Assembly (NCBI RefSeq): GCF_030269925.1
Contig: NC_085107.1
Span: 15,502,001-15,566,000, forward strand
DNA: 64,000 nt
Source: Bombyx mori
Lineage: Eukaryota; Arthropoda; Insecta; Lepidoptera; Bombycidae
Reading direction: 5' to 3'
Shown here: positions 45,980-57,453 of the stretch, one piece after another
Numbering within the stretch: the first letter of the stretch is position 1
Layout: each line of letters begins with the position of its first letter
The notes under the pieces: generated by a model
The model's input: the letters and a program-made list of their open reading frames with translations, nothing else
What the model was told of the DNA's origin: nothing
Database searches by the model: none
Translations under genes and position numbers: made by a program

Positions 45980-47764
45980 TTATAACGTACGCGACACGGA
46001 CTCGTAAACGTCCATGTGATCGAACGCGGCCGCGAGCCGCTGTTCGGGGGTTGTCGACCTACGGATAGCGTCAGCGAACGATCGCAGACGGTCGAAGTTG
46101 ACCGCGGTGACGAAGTCACGCACGAGCGCGAAGTCGTTGGCGGCAGAGGGTTGCGGGGGACGGAACGCGGGCGCGGGGCGAGGTGCGAGCAGGGGCTGGG
46201 GCGCGGGGCGTGTCACGAGCGGGGGCGGGGGTGCGGTTTCCGTTCCCGCCTTCGTATACGGCAGCGGTTTTTTCCACGCCGACACCGTGGGAACTGCAGC
46301 CGGCACGAAGGCGGGTTTCGGCACTGAAGGCGCCGAAGTCTTTGGGCCGACGGTTCGGGGGGCTGGGTGGGTCGGACGTTTTCGCGGAGCCCTAGGACAT
46401 CCACGGTAGTTCGCGGGGTGCCCTTGCTTAAGGCATAGGACACAGCTTGGAGGTTCTGTCGCGGTTTCCCTAACACGCGAGCAATCTAGTGTGGCGTGGT
46501 CGCCGAGGCACTTTACGCAGCGGGGGCGCGCGTGGCAATTACGAGCCGAGTGGCCGTAAAGCTGACATCTGTAGCACTGCCCGGGAGTGCCACGCTTATG
46601 GGGGGCTTCGATCGAGATCCCGGATAGGCCGCAAATTGTCGTGAGACATGCGATCTTCTTTTTGGCCTCCGGGGTGGGTTCTAACGCCACGAGTATCATA
46701 TTATAGGGCTGTTTGCCCCGCCCGCTGTGCATCCGGTGCACACTAACTATCGGGAGGGCCTGAGCGGTCAGATCCTCCTTAACATAGTCTATGTCCAACT
46801 CCTTGGGGACTCCGCGTACTACTACGCGGAGCTCGCGGTCCTCCTGAAGAGCATAGGTGTGGAAACCTATGTTCTCCTTTCGGAGGTATGCTGAGAGGGC
46901 CCTATGGTCGCCCGGCGTTGCGACCTTGATCTGAATCCCATGCGCGACGTTACGCGCATGGGTGTAGTTGATTTTATTTGCCTGAAGGGCCTGGGAAACG
47001 CGGTTCCACGCAGTTTTTTCCTGGAGAATCAGCGGGGGGGGGGCAGCTGCTTTAGGAGCGGGCGCGGGCTTGGGACGCGGCGGCGGGGTTACGCGGCGAG
47101 CGGAGTCCGACTCCGGTGTCACGACTACCTGCGGGCGGGAGGCGGTCGCGGATTTTGTCTGCTTCGTCGTGGAGCTCCGGGACTCCACGGCGCGAGTACG
47201 CTTTTTACCGCGCGTTACGGTTTGGAACCCATCCGAAGTTCCAGGCTGAGGGCTTGACGCGGATTCGAAACCCATCTCCGATTCGGTATCGGAGCCTGAA
47301 CTCGAAACAATCGAGGTCGCGACGGACGAAGCGCGAGATGACGTATTCGACGCGTGCGCGGGGGTGGGGGTAGCGTTAGGCGCTACGTGAGCCGCATCGT
47401 GGGAACGTGCGCTCGAATTTAACGCGGCGGCGGGGGGCGCGCGGCGTGCCTCCGAGGCACGGTTGAGAAACGCGGCGACGGACGCGGGGGGAGAGGGATT
47501 GCCACGAGAGGCCCTATACCTAACATACTCGGCCCTAATTGTCGGGTACCTTTCCCGGAGGAACCCGACAAAATCACTGTCACTAATAACACTCTCACTG
47601 AGTTCTTCCATGCTTCGGTCTTCTTGCCCGGGGGGGGCGGCCCCGGGACTTTTGTTGAACTCGCCGAAAGGCGAGGCCCCGGATAGGATAGGATTTGTAA
47701 CCCCCCTGTGCTGCAGGACAGCAAGGAGCAGGGGGGGGGAATGCCTATGCCGTGAAAACGGCAA
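45980..47764 (-). CDS. Jockey LINE ORF1: gag-like nucleic-acid-binding protein, up to 594 aa
   Basis: Binds element RNA in the ribonucleoprotein. A long Ser/Pro/Ala-rich N-terminal half is followed by a domain like the Jockey pre-zinc-knuckle region (REL RVVVRGVPKELDI... to GLSGISIEAPHKRGTPGQ). Three zinc knuckles lie at residues 397-456: CYRCQLYGHSARNC, CVKCLGDHATLDC and CVLCLKQGHPANYRGC. The tail is Pro-rich. The first Met is at 47764, but Met52 (47611) opens a more typical gag start (MEELSESVISDSDFVGFLRE), so the natural protein may be 543 residues. The sequence is high in GC, with G/C runs prone to sequencing error, yet the frame is open. Confidence 0.88.
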   Translation of the reverse strand: MPFSRHRHSPPLLLAVLQHRGVTNPILSGASPFGEFNKSPGAAPPGQEDRSMEELSESVISDSDFVGFLRERYPTIRAEYVRYRASRGNPSPPASVAAFLNRASEARRAPPAAALNSSARSHDAAHVAPNATPTPAHASNTSSRASSVATSIVSSSGSDTESEMGFESASSPQPGTSDGFQTVTRGKKRTRAVESRSSTTKQTKSATASRPQVVVTPESDSARRVTPPPRPKPAPAPKAAAPPPLILQEKTAWNRVSQALQANKINYTHARNVAHGIQIKVATPGDHRALSAYLRKENIGFHTYALQEDRELRVVVRGVPKELDIDYVKEDLTAQALPIVSVHRMHSGRGKQPYNMILVALEPTPEAKKKIACLTTICGLSGISIEAPHKRGTPGQCYRCQLYGHSARNCHARPRCVKCLGDHATLDCSRVRETATEPPSCVLCLKQGHPANYRGCPRAPRKRPTHPAPRTVGPKTSAPSVPKPAFVPAAVPTVSAWKKPLPYTKAGTETAPPPPLVTRPAPQPLLAPRPAPAFRPPQPSAANDFALVRDFVTAVNFDRLRSFADAIRRSTTPEQRLAAAFDHMDVYESVSRTL

Positions 47765-48169
47765 TCGGCGGGGAAAAGGAAAGGAACCCGCTCGGGCTGT
47801 ATAGTGCTACAGCAGGCAGAATCGCGAGCGGGGGTCTAGTCTTGAAAAAGACTGTTGTTTTTGGGAAGGGTTAGGAAATCGCTAGCCTGTGAGTGCCACA
47901 GGAAGCTGAACGTAGCGATTGGTTGCCTTGAAAAAGGCAGTTGGTAAGGGTGGGTTCGCGGTTACAAAACTTTAGCGCACAAAAATGGACCTCGATACGC
48001 AGATCGCAAGCGACCAACGGATCGGCACGTCCGCACTACCGAATTGTACGCACGATGTATTCACGGTCACTACACTGTCGAGCACAACTGTGAGTTCAGA
48101 GACGCGGCTCGCAAGCGGGCCACGGATCGGAAAGCACGTCCGCGCACGACCGAGTCGTGAGCGAGAATG
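47765..48169 (-). promoter_or_regulatory. Jockey LINE 5' UTR with probable internal promoter
   Basis: 405 bp before ORF1. Full-length Jockey-type elements carry an internal RNA polymerase II promoter here. The 5' end begins CATTCTCGCTC. ACGTG-like motifs lie near 48135, but no promoter element can be proved from sequence alone. Confidence 0.5.
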
Positions 48170-48255
48170 AATTACCAACAAAAATATCTCAAACTTCGAC
48201 CTAAAGTCTCAAAGAGGATTGCGATAACCCCACGTGTACCTAGAGCACATTGATC

Positions 48256-48545
48256 TTTTTTTTGTGATTGTAAGATTACTGGTGGCCCGGAGGCCTTTCC
48301 AGTACCAGACCTTTCCAGGACAGGTGGGCTAGCAAAGGCTCAGCCAGGAAGGGTGGGATTTGCTAACAACTGCCCGAGCGCCTCCGAAAGAGACCTAACA
48401 ACTCAAGAGCAATTGCTTCGCGAATGAATCTACTACCGGATCGCGACCTGCTGAGAAGATCCGGCGAGAAACTCAGCGGGCTGATGCATGGGTTAGGTTA
48501 CACGTCGACCTCTTTGTCGAGTTCGACGAGTACGGTTACCGGGGT
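48256..48545 (-). mobile_element. Jockey-type LINE (second subfamily), 3'-terminal fragment
   Basis: Starts with T's (poly(A) on the minus strand) and matches the 3' UTR of the copy at 33257-34141 (GGCCCGGAGGCCTTTCCAG, GGCTCAGCCAGGA). Target duplication CACATTGATC (48246-48255) / CACATTGACC (48546-48555), 9 of 10. A short internal duplication (CCTTTCCAG twice) is present. Confidence 0.85.
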
Positions 48546-48555
48546 CACATTGACC

Positions 48556-48921
48556 TGTCGACGCCAGCAAAAATATCGTTTTAAGGCATCAAAAACATTT
48601 CGTCGGCGAATTTCAATGACTAATATGGTCAAAGAAGCAGCAACTTAAACCAACGTTGTGATGCAAATGAATAAATTTGAATTGATCGTCGTTAACGCCA
48701 CCTCGGATCCGCAGAGATTCTATTGTAGATTTTCATGGACATATTTTCATTAGCATAGGTTGCCGAAATCCGTGCACGTACGAATATACGGGTGGCGAAT
48801 AGAAATTATGCGCCGCACTAGCGCATGTCTGACCGGCTCGTATGCACAGATTATAAATGCAGGAGACGGGACAGTATTTACAGATTTATTGCTCCGTCTA
48901 GTCTATATGTAGTTTGATTTC
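48556..48921. other. Intergenic/intronic sequence, nothing identified
   Basis: No recognisable coding or repeat content. Confidence 0.4.
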
Positions 48922-49176
48922 TTTTTATTGCTTAGATGTGTGGACGAGCTCACAGCTCACCTGGTCTTAAGTAGTTACTGGAGCCCATAGACATCTACAA
49001 CGTAAATGCTGCCACCAGCCTTGAGATATGAGTTCTAAGGTTTCAGTGTAGTTACAATTAATTACAACGGCTGCCCCGCCCTTCATACCGAAAGGTATTA
49101 CTGCTTCACGGCAGAAATAGGCAAACTGGTGGTACCTACCCGTGCGGACTCACAAGAGGTCCAACCGCCAGTAAAT
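48922..49176 (-). repeat. Bm1 SINE, 5'-truncated
   Basis: The minus strand runs from the ACTGGCGGTTGGACCTC-like start to the TAAGCAATAAAAAG tail. Near-consensus body with a small ATTACAATTA-type duplication. Confidence 0.9.
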
Positions 49177-49895
49177 TTATAGTTATTTGTTACAATAAAA
49201 ACGCTAGTTTTCGGTGGATACGCATTAACTTCATGACAATACATTACAACTAAGGTATGATAAGTAAATTTACATACAATTTGTTGATTATGTAATCACA
49301 TTTGAAAAGCGCGATCGTGCTGTATCCTCGATTATTCATTATTTTCATTTAATTACGTCGATGCCTCGTATACTTTTCGCAGACAGGGTAGACCGTAAAT
49401 AAACGCGATATAAAGCCATAAAATAGTTTAATAGTGTCGTCAGGTTAAGCCAGTTCTGTTACACAAGACAGAGCACTAAGCCTGTAATCTGTCAGCTATT
49501 TTACACAGCATATTTGTATATGATATCATCGATGTTGTCAACTTCTATCGAGTAACGTAAAACAAAATGACAATCAAGTATGGCAATAGCACGTTTTGTA
49601 AGCACGCATGGATAACGAATCCTTATTCTTGTCGCGTAGCAATCAATTAATATTCACAATATAGTGACTATCTATGATCTCCAGTACTAGCCTAATATCA
49701 GTTGCATAGTGAACTTATTTACCTCTCAATGCGGTTTTAGTACACCCAATAATACCTTATCAAAGTATTTGTTCAACAGAAGCCAATTCAATTGCATAAA
49801 AACGTAAAAGAGGTGTGAACGCAGCGCTGTTACATATAGGGCTCCAAATTCATTTGAAATTTCATTTACTGTGTGTATTCGGTGTATAGTAAAAA
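49177..49895. other. Intergenic/intronic sequence, nothing identified
   Basis: AT-rich; no gene or repeat recognised. Confidence 0.4.
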
Positions 49896-49903
49896 TATTA
49901 GTA

Positions 49904-50160
49904 ACGGCCGTCCGGTGTTGTGGTAAGTGACATGGTCACTACACAAGGGGGTCGCGGGTTCGAATCCCGCCAAGGGAAGGTATTTGTATGATAAATATAA
50001 AATGCCTTTTCCAGGGTTATGGACGTATATTAAATATATGTATGTGTATAATAAAAATCTTACATTTATTTCCGTTCTTTGGTACCTGTAACACAAGTTC
50101 TTTACGAACTTAGTACGGGACCAGTTAACGTGGCTTGATTTTTAGTAAATATTTATTATT
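49904..50160 (+). repeat. tRNA-derived SINE (not Bm1) with target duplication
   Basis: 257 bp starting ACGGCCGTCCGGTG. It has an A-box-like TGGTAAGTGACATGG (from 49921) and a perfect B box GGTTCGAATCC (49957-49967), then an unrelated body and an ATTTATTATT tail. The direct repeat TATTAGTA flanks it exactly (49896-49903, 50161-50168). The intact promoter and duplication suggest a fairly young copy. The ATT-type tail suggests mobilisation by a LINE other than Jockey (inference). Confidence 0.88.
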
Positions 50161-50168
50161 TATTAGTA

Positions 50169-51524
50169 CAATTCTCAGCAGGTTTGATCTTGAGTAATTT
50201 TATAGGCTGGCGTCGCAGTTAAACAACTAATTCGTTTGAAACTTTTGCGTCATTCAACTCTCTCGGGTCCCGTGAACTATCATTAAGTGTCAATATTGAA
50301 AGACTTAGGGGCGTTGATCAAATTTTGCATTCAGAACTTAAATGCACGTGAATTTTGATCATCCGTAGCGTCGCCGCCGGAGTGGAAATTCAATTAATGT
50401 TGGGGGCACGAGGTTTATAACGCGATACGTACACATCGAACGTTTTAAGCAGATTTCATATTATCTAGACGTGCAAAAGCTAATCGATAGGCGTCTGATT
50501 ATTCGCTTCCCTAGCTTGTTAAACGAAATGGGTTTCCACCTACGTAATTTAAATGATATAAATTTAGTAGTGAATTTTAATTTGAGAGTGCATTTTGAAT
50601 CCTTTCAATAAGTAAACATAAAATGAAGCAGTTTACTGGTGAAAAATATCTCGGATAATTAGATTTATTTGAGGGTTTTCACAATCTTAATGTTACTTTC
50701 AATTATTTTTTGAGTTCTCAATGAGAATTTCACGCTTTCATCTATTTTTTTTTACCGTATTCAGATAGGCACGTTTGCGTGAATTAGTATCCGTCATAAA
50801 ATAGAGAAAACGTTCAATTTTTGTTTATTAAAGAATAGTTTATTTATTGTATTCTCGGAAATTCACAAAAAAAATAGTGTACTTCCTTTCGTTTACTATA
50901 GCAAACTGGCATTACAGTCACCGACAATCATCAGTTATAAAAACTAACAATCGCTACGTAATGTAACATAAAAAACGTTGAATTGATAAAAAAAAATCAC
51001 ATTATTATTCGTGTACGAGTAGATCAATTTGAATTTCAAAGTTGTTCTGGCATCGTGCATTTTCCTGTGCAAATTGAAAGTCGAAACGTTGTGGCTTTGT
51101 TTTAGCCACTGGCCTTTTCGTTACACTTGCGTGAAAAAGATTAGAAATTCTCAATTCGATTGTATTTTTTTTATGTCAATTTCAGAACGTTTTTCTAAGT
51201 TAGCAAATTTTGATGATTATTTTTTATTTTTGAAAGCCATATTCATTTAAATTTTCGTAACATCTGACTGGTTTCTGAATTAATAATGCATATTTGACAC
51301 ATATTTATGTTGATTAATTCTTATTTTAGTTTGTTAGCCAGTTTTCTTTTTTTGTTAAAATTGTTTTATTATAATTACAGGCTTTTAATTAAATCGAACG
51401 TTCATTAAAAATTTTACGTTAATTTAAACAGGACGTTTGTACGATTATATAAATATACGATAAACTATAGATATAGAATTGGCGATTTATAGGTATGTAC
51501 GTAACATGTCGTAACACGTCATTA
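50169..51524. other. Intergenic/intronic sequence, nothing identified
   Basis: About 1.35 kb, AT-rich. A 73-codon plus frame (51029-51250) has no known motif. Confidence 0.4.
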
Positions 51525-51659
51525 CTGGTGGTAGAACCTCTTGTGAGTCCGCACGGGGAGGTACCGCCGCCCTGCCTATTTCTGCCGTGAAGCAGTAATG
51601 CGTTTCGGTTTGAAGAGTGGGGCAGCCGTCGTAACTATACTTGAGACCTTAGAACTTAT

Positions 51660-54210
51660 ATATGCAAGAGTGGTTGGGGTCCAGAACCACTGACCTCCCG
51701 GGTTGGGCTGCCTACGATTTCGCCTTGGCCTACGGCCTCTCCCAGCTGGTGACACAGCCCACCCGTGTCCCAGATATTGAAGGGCACGAGCCTTCTCTGT
51801 TGGACCTTCTGCTGACCACCGATCCAGCCGGATACAGTGTGGTGGTCGACGCTCCACTTGGATCGTCTGATCACTGCCTTATCCGTGCTGCCACACCACT
51901 CTCTCGTCCTAGTCGTCGAACGACGACCAGGTATCGAAGAGTTTGGCAGTATTTGTCAGCAGATTGGGATGGATTGCGTGAGTTTTACGCATCCTACCCA
52001 TGGGGGCGGTTCTGCTTTTCCTCTGCTGATCCTGAAGTCTGTGCGGACCGTCTTAAAGACGTGGTGCTCCAGGGGATGGAATTGTTTATTCCCTCCTCTG
52101 AAGTGCCCGTTGGGGGTCGCAGCAGACCCTGGTATAACAATGCCAGCAGGGATGCTGCACACCTCAAGCGGTCCGCATACGTGGCATGGGATGATGCTAG
52201 GAGACGTCGGGATCCTAACATCTCAGAGGAAAGGCGGAAATATAACGCCGCTTCCAGGTCCTACAAGAAGGTTATTGCCAGGGCGAAATCGGAGCACGTT
52301 GCTAGAATTGGCGAGCGACTGAAGAGCTATCCCTCTGGGAGCCGTGCTTTTTGGTCGCTCGCCAAAGCTGCAGAAGGTAACTTTTGCAGGTCTAGTCTCC
52401 CACCACTACGCAAGTCCGATGACAGTCTGGCCCACAGTGCGAAAGAGAAGGCTGACCTTCTGGTCAAACTCTTCGCCTCGAACTCGACTGTGGACGACGG
52501 GGGTGCCACACCACCGAACATCCTCCGGTGTGATAGTTCCCTGCCGGAGATCTGCTTTACACAGTGTGCAGTCAGGCGGGAACTCCGACTCCTGGACGTC
52601 CATAAGTCGAGCGGGCCAGACGGCATCCCTGCAGTGGTTCTGAAAACGTGCGCCCCTGAGCTGACGCCTGCGCTAACGCGTTTGTATCGCATCTCTTATT
52701 GCGCTAACAGGGTTCCGTCTTCATGGAAGACTGCCCACGTCCACCCTATCCCCAAGAAGGGTGACCGGTCGGACCCATCGAGCTATAGGCCTATCGCGAT
52801 AACTTCCTTGCTTTCCAAGGTGATGGAGCGAATAATTAATATACAACTCCTGAAGTATCTGGAGGATCGCCAGCTGATCAGTGACCGACAGTACGGTTTC
52901 CGTCACGGTCGCTCAGCTGGCGATCTTCTTGTATACCTTACTCACAGGTGGGCTGAAGCCTTGGAGAGCAAGGGCGAGGCTCTTGCTGTGAGCCTTGATA
53001 TCGCGAAGGCCTTCGACAGGGTCTGGCATAGGGCACTTCTGTCGAAGCTACCATCTTACGGAATCCCCGAGGGTCTCTGCAAGTGGATCGCTAGCTTTTT
53101 GGATGGGCGGAGCATCACGGTCGTTGTAGACGGTGACTGTTCTGATACCATGACCATTAACGCTGGCGTTCCACAAGGTTCGGTGCTCTCCCCCACGCTT
53201 TTCATCCTGTATATCAATGACATGCTGTCTATTGATGGCATGCATTGCTATGCGGATGACAGCACGGGGGATGCGCGATATATCGGCCATCAGAGTCTCT
53301 CTCGGAGCGTGGTGCAAGAGAGACGATCAAAACTTGTGTCTGAAGTGGAGAACTCTCTGGGGCGAGTCTCCAAATGGGGTGAATTGAACTTGGTTCAATT
53401 CAACCCGTTAAAGACACAAGTTTGCGCGTTCACTGCGAAGAAGGACCCCTTTGTCATGGCGCCGCAATTCCAAGGAGTATCCCTGCAACCTTCCGAGAGT
53501 ATTGGGATACTTGGGGTCGACATTTCAAGCGATGTCCAGTTTCGGAGTCATTTGGAAGGCAAAGCCAAGTTGGCGTCCAAAATGCTGGGAGTCCTCAACA
53601 GAGCGAAGCGGTACTTCACGCCTGGACAAAGGCTTTTGCTTTATAAAGCACAAGTCCGGCCTCGCGTGGAGTACTGCTCCCATCTCTGGGCCGGGGCTCC
53701 CAAATACCAGCTTCTTCCATTTGACTCCATACAGAGAAGGGCCGTTCGGATTGTCGATAATCCCGGTCTCACGGATCGTTTGGAACCTCTGGGTCTGCGG
53801 AGGGACTTCGGTTCCCTCTGTATTTTGTACCGTATGTTCCATGGGGAGTGCTCTGAGGAATTGTTCGAGATGATACCGGCATCTCGTTTTTACCATCGCA
53901 CCGCCCGCCACCGGAGTAGAGTTCATCCATACTACCTGGAGCCACTGCGGTCATCCACAGTGCGTTTCCAGAGGTCTTTTTTGCCACATCCGGCTATGGA
54001 ATGAGCTCCCCTCCACGGTGTTTCCCGAGCGCTATGACATGTCCTTCTTCAAACGAGGCTTGTGGAGAGTATTAAGCGGTAGGCAGCGGCTTGGCTCTGC
54101 CCCTGGCATTGCTGAAGTCCATGGGCGACGGTAACCACTCACCATCAGGTGGGCCGTATGCTCGTCTGCCTACAAGGGCAATAAAAAAAAATAAAAAAAA
54201 AAAAATATCT
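51660..54210 (+). mobile_element. BMC1-like LINE, 5'-truncated, inserted in Bm1
   Basis: Starts abruptly inside the endonuclease coding region and runs through the reverse transcriptase to a 3' tail ending CAAGGGCAATAAAAAAAAA. The shared ATAT at both junctions is the only candidate target duplication. The 3' UTR is only about 45 bp. The identity as BMC1/L1Bm-type rests on my memory of its 3' end. Confidence 0.82.
51662..54134 (+). pseudogene. BMC1-like LINE ORF2 remnant: endonuclease end and reverse transcriptase, frameshifted
   Basis: Open from 51662 to TGA at 54004 (780 codons). It holds only the end of the endonuclease (GSSDHCLIRA), then a complete-looking reverse transcriptase: KKGDRSDPSSYRPIAITSLL, RQYGFRHGRS, DIAKAFDRVWHR, GVPQGSVLSPTLFILYINDM and catalytic YADD. 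Near 53980 a one-base shift breaks the frame. The true C-terminus (IRLWNELPSTVFPERYDMSF to EVHGRR) continues in another frame to TAA at 54132-54134. With no endonuclease start and a broken end, the copy cannot make a normal protein. Confidence 0.88.
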
Positions 54211-54312
54211 CAAGGTGGGTGGCGCATTTACGTTGTAGATGTCTATGGGATCCAGTGACCACTGAACAACAGGTGGGCTGTGAGCTCGTCCACCTGTCGA
54301 AGCAATAAAAAA

Positions 54313-55729
54313 AAAAAGTCGTTATAATTTTTTTGTCTTGTAGGTAAATTCGATAATAATATTTATGGTAACTTTTATTTGTAGAATTAATAGTTGCTGC
54401 AATTAAATAAAAAGTGTCGGAGTACAGTAGTGGCAGTAGATTAACGGAAAACAAAGACCGCGGGAATAAAAAAGTGATTGTTCGAAGCTAAATTGAAACG
54501 CACTTGTTCAAGATGATAAAATCCGGATGAAGTTCTTTCGCTTCTATTTGGATGTTGAAAATATTTTCAATCGGAAACTGAAATATACACAAAACACGCA
54601 ATACACGTTTAAAGGAGAGCGCTCAGGATAGTTATTTGATTTATAAATCCAATAAAATGCGGAGTATATTTCTAGTCTGACAGACCGACAGTATTTTCAA
54701 CGCGTACACTCGCATTTTTATCAACCGTGAAAAGTCTCCGATATCGGAATTTACAATGTAGGAGCATCGCAGATCGTATTTTTGCGATTTCGAATAATAA
54801 GGAAATATGGTATTTCCTTCGATTTTCGCGCGGCGTGGGCGTAATTAAAACCATCTTTACTGTATAAGCTCGAATTTTTTATTATTTCGGATTATGTGTA
54901 TTATATTTTTTATTTATTTACGGATTATATAATATATTATCCCGGAAGTCTCGAATCCTTTACTCCCTTTTTCAAGTTTTTTTTTTTTACCGAATGTTTT
55001 ATTATAACAAAGAATTAGCTGGAGTTTTTCACCTTTTTTGTCATAGGAGTAGGGTGCTTAGTGTCCACGTGTTTTTAAGTTGTTACTGATTGTTAAGCAA
55101 TGCTCAATCACTTCTTTCGTTTTTTTTAAAGAACATAAAAAACATTATTAGCTAGAAAGTATTATTAAAATAATTACAGTTACATCGTGAACTCTGAAGT
55201 ATTTTACGTCTACGTGAAAATATTATGAAAGTATTTAATTCAGGGTAGTCACATATTATTTTAGCGCGAGATTGAAAATTTTACCGCTAAGTAACAATAT
55301 TGTACCTAATAAATACGTTGAAATATGTTACATAGGTAGATTTGATTACATCACTCCATTAATTTCATATTGACAAAACAATTAGATGTGGGTGAAACTT
55401 AGTTCTTTTCATGTCTAAATTTAAGATAGTCAGTTTTTCTCGTCTCTGAAAATGCTCCTCAAGCTTTTCGACTTTTTTCCCATGTCAATAATCTGTTAAA
55501 ATATTATATAATTTAGTAGATACATTTTTGTATTTTCTACGTGTGCATATTTGTTTTTGAGTCACAAAATGCTACTGAACGGATATTGGCGTAGCTCTTG
55601 ATGTTTTAATAGCGGAAACCAGTAAAGTAAGATTCTTTCACACCCGAATCCGAATAAAACCAATAATCAGGCGAGCTTCCGTTTCTTTTACATTCATATA
55701 GAAGTATTATTCTCACTTCTCACACATTC
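54313..55729. other. Sequence between the nested LINE and the palindrome, nothing identified
   Basis: AT-rich with T-runs; no gene or repeat recognised. Confidence 0.4.
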
Positions 55730-57453
55730 TCACCAATTCGAATAGTTTTATGTGTGTTATTTTAGAACTTTTGTTATATATGTATCGATTTTTACGATTC
55801 TTTGTTTACTTGAAAGCTTGTGCTCCTCATGTGATACCATTTAAAATTTATCAAGATCTGACCAGTAGTTTTATAAGTTATTATAAATTTTATTACGTTG
55901 AAGTCGGTTTTCTCATTTGTTAAATTTTCATTACTTGTTATTGTACTTATACTTGTGCACCTATATAAGCCTGTAGAATGAAGCAAATCATCAACAAATC
56001 ATTACAAATAAATAAAACAACTCCCACTATAATATAAGATGACAACAATACGTATTAAAGCCGGGATTAAGTATATATATATATTTTAATACAAATAATC
56101 CAAAACACTCCTTTTAAAAATTAAAGCATCAAAACATAAAATAATGTACCCGAAAACTACAAGCTTGTGAAGAACTATTATTTTCAATCCTTTATTGCTT
56201 ATCTTCAATTAATTAATCTAGTAATAAATTAGTTTCGTTAACATGATAAATATAACGAACATGCAATAATACAATGTAAGGAAGTACTTCGTTTTATTGC
56301 CTTACCTTATACGTTGAAATATAATTTAATTATCCTCGGACCTGGTAAAGTCTATGACGGTATATGTAGTTCTAATGAAACTATGATCTTCCGTGTGAGT
56401 GCAATTGAAACCCATATAAGCGTATCTTAACGAGAATAAAAGCTGTCTGTTCATATGAATTCATTGAATTAATGTGTTTGTGTTCAATATATAATTCGAT
56501 TATCGTGGAAAATTACAACGCTCGATTCGAAATCAACAAGTGCTAATTGCCATTACAAAGTGCCTCACTGTAAATTGTGTAATAAGTGCGCACTTTTTCG
56601 AAACACTGATAAAAGTCGGTAAGCAAATGAAATTCAAATTTCGAAGAGTGTTTTTGTTGGTCGTTTCTGGTTATTTATTTTGTGGAGGCACGTAGTGGCT
56701 TTCGCTGGTGCAAATCCTCTTTTTTTTTTTTCATTTGTTATACGTTGCGTTCGTGATGGTCTCATCTTTCAGCAGAGCACTCCTAAAGTTTAATTTCCGC
56801 TAAAGAATTTTAAGTATGTTGCTTTGCAATTGACACTCGAGTAAATAACAATTTTAAATTTTACTTTCAAATTTTCTGTAGAAAATCGGTTTGTTTGTCA
56901 TTTTATGGTAATTAAGATTTTATCTGTTGCACTGAGGCATAGGATATATACTATGTGGGGTACTGTGAAGGTTTCGCGAAACTACAAAACTGTTGAACAA
57001 CTTTGAATTGGAGTCTGTACTCGAACAGGCGTAATTAACTAAGAAATTATACACTTAAAGATTTTCTTAACTAATTCCAATCAAGAATTTTCTTCAAATC
57101 GATATTTCGATAGACTGACTCGTAGGCATTTAAAGGTCATAAACCATAAGGCTCCATATTCAGATCTTTTAGACGGTAATATATTATTGTAATGTGAAGT
57201 GAATGAAATCCTATTTCTTCGATTGGAATCAAAACGCAAATTGACTTTTTGTAATATATTTAAAAGTACAGACGAATTAATAAGAAAATAAAAACTTAAC
57301 TATATTCATTCTCAAATATCCGACGTTTCCAATACTTAAGATATGGTGCTAAATCTAAAAGTTTTGCTTATCGAATCACATTATTTATACTTTTTATATA
57401 TGCCTTTTTTTGCTTCGAAAGAAAAAAAAAAAGAAAAAATCGTTCCACATTAT
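55730..57453 (+). repeat. Left arm of 3.67-kb palindrome
   Basis: 1724 bp whose reverse complement is found at 57682-59403 with near identity. Paired coordinates sum to 115133-115135 throughout, so at most a couple of single-base indels exist (one in the A-run near 57421-57432). No element or gene is recognisable inside. A 64-codon frame at 55792-55986 (-) is repeated identically in the right arm, only because the DNA is. Confidence 0.95.

Larger units (their letters stand above)
42866..48169 (-). mobile_element. Full-length Jockey-clade LINE with target-site duplication
   Basis: A 5304-bp non-LTR retrotransposon. The target duplication AATTACCAAC is present at 42856-42865 and 48170-48179. 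Order on the minus strand: 5' UTR (48169-47765), ORF1 (gag-like), 18-bp gap, ORF2 (endonuclease plus reverse transcriptase), 3' UTR (43078-42885) and a 19-nt poly(A) (42884-42866). Both ORFs are free of stops. It lies upstream of the last identified mannosidase exon, in the same orientation as that gene, so it may be intronic. It is the apparent parent of the short Jockey 3' fragments elsewhere in the window. Confidence 0.92.
51525..54312 (+). repeat. Bm1 SINE split by a BMC1-like LINE
   Basis: The first part (51525 to about 51661) runs from ACTGGTGGTAGAACC to GAACTTATAT. The second part (about 54207-54312) continues ATATCTCAAGGTGGGTGG to the GAAGCAATAAAAAAAAAA tail. Joined, they read as an ordinary Bm1 body. 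The interruption is the LINE copy below. Confidence 0.9.

Noticed and set aside
46016..47804. Several 70-117 codon plus-strand frames across the Jockey ORF1
   Set aside because: They are antisense to the GC-rich ORF1, which explains their Gly/Arg-rich composition.
51662..54004. Treating the 780-codon BMC1-like frame as an intact gene
   Set aside because: The start is an artefact of truncation within the endonuclease, and the conserved C-terminus continues in a different frame after about 53980.
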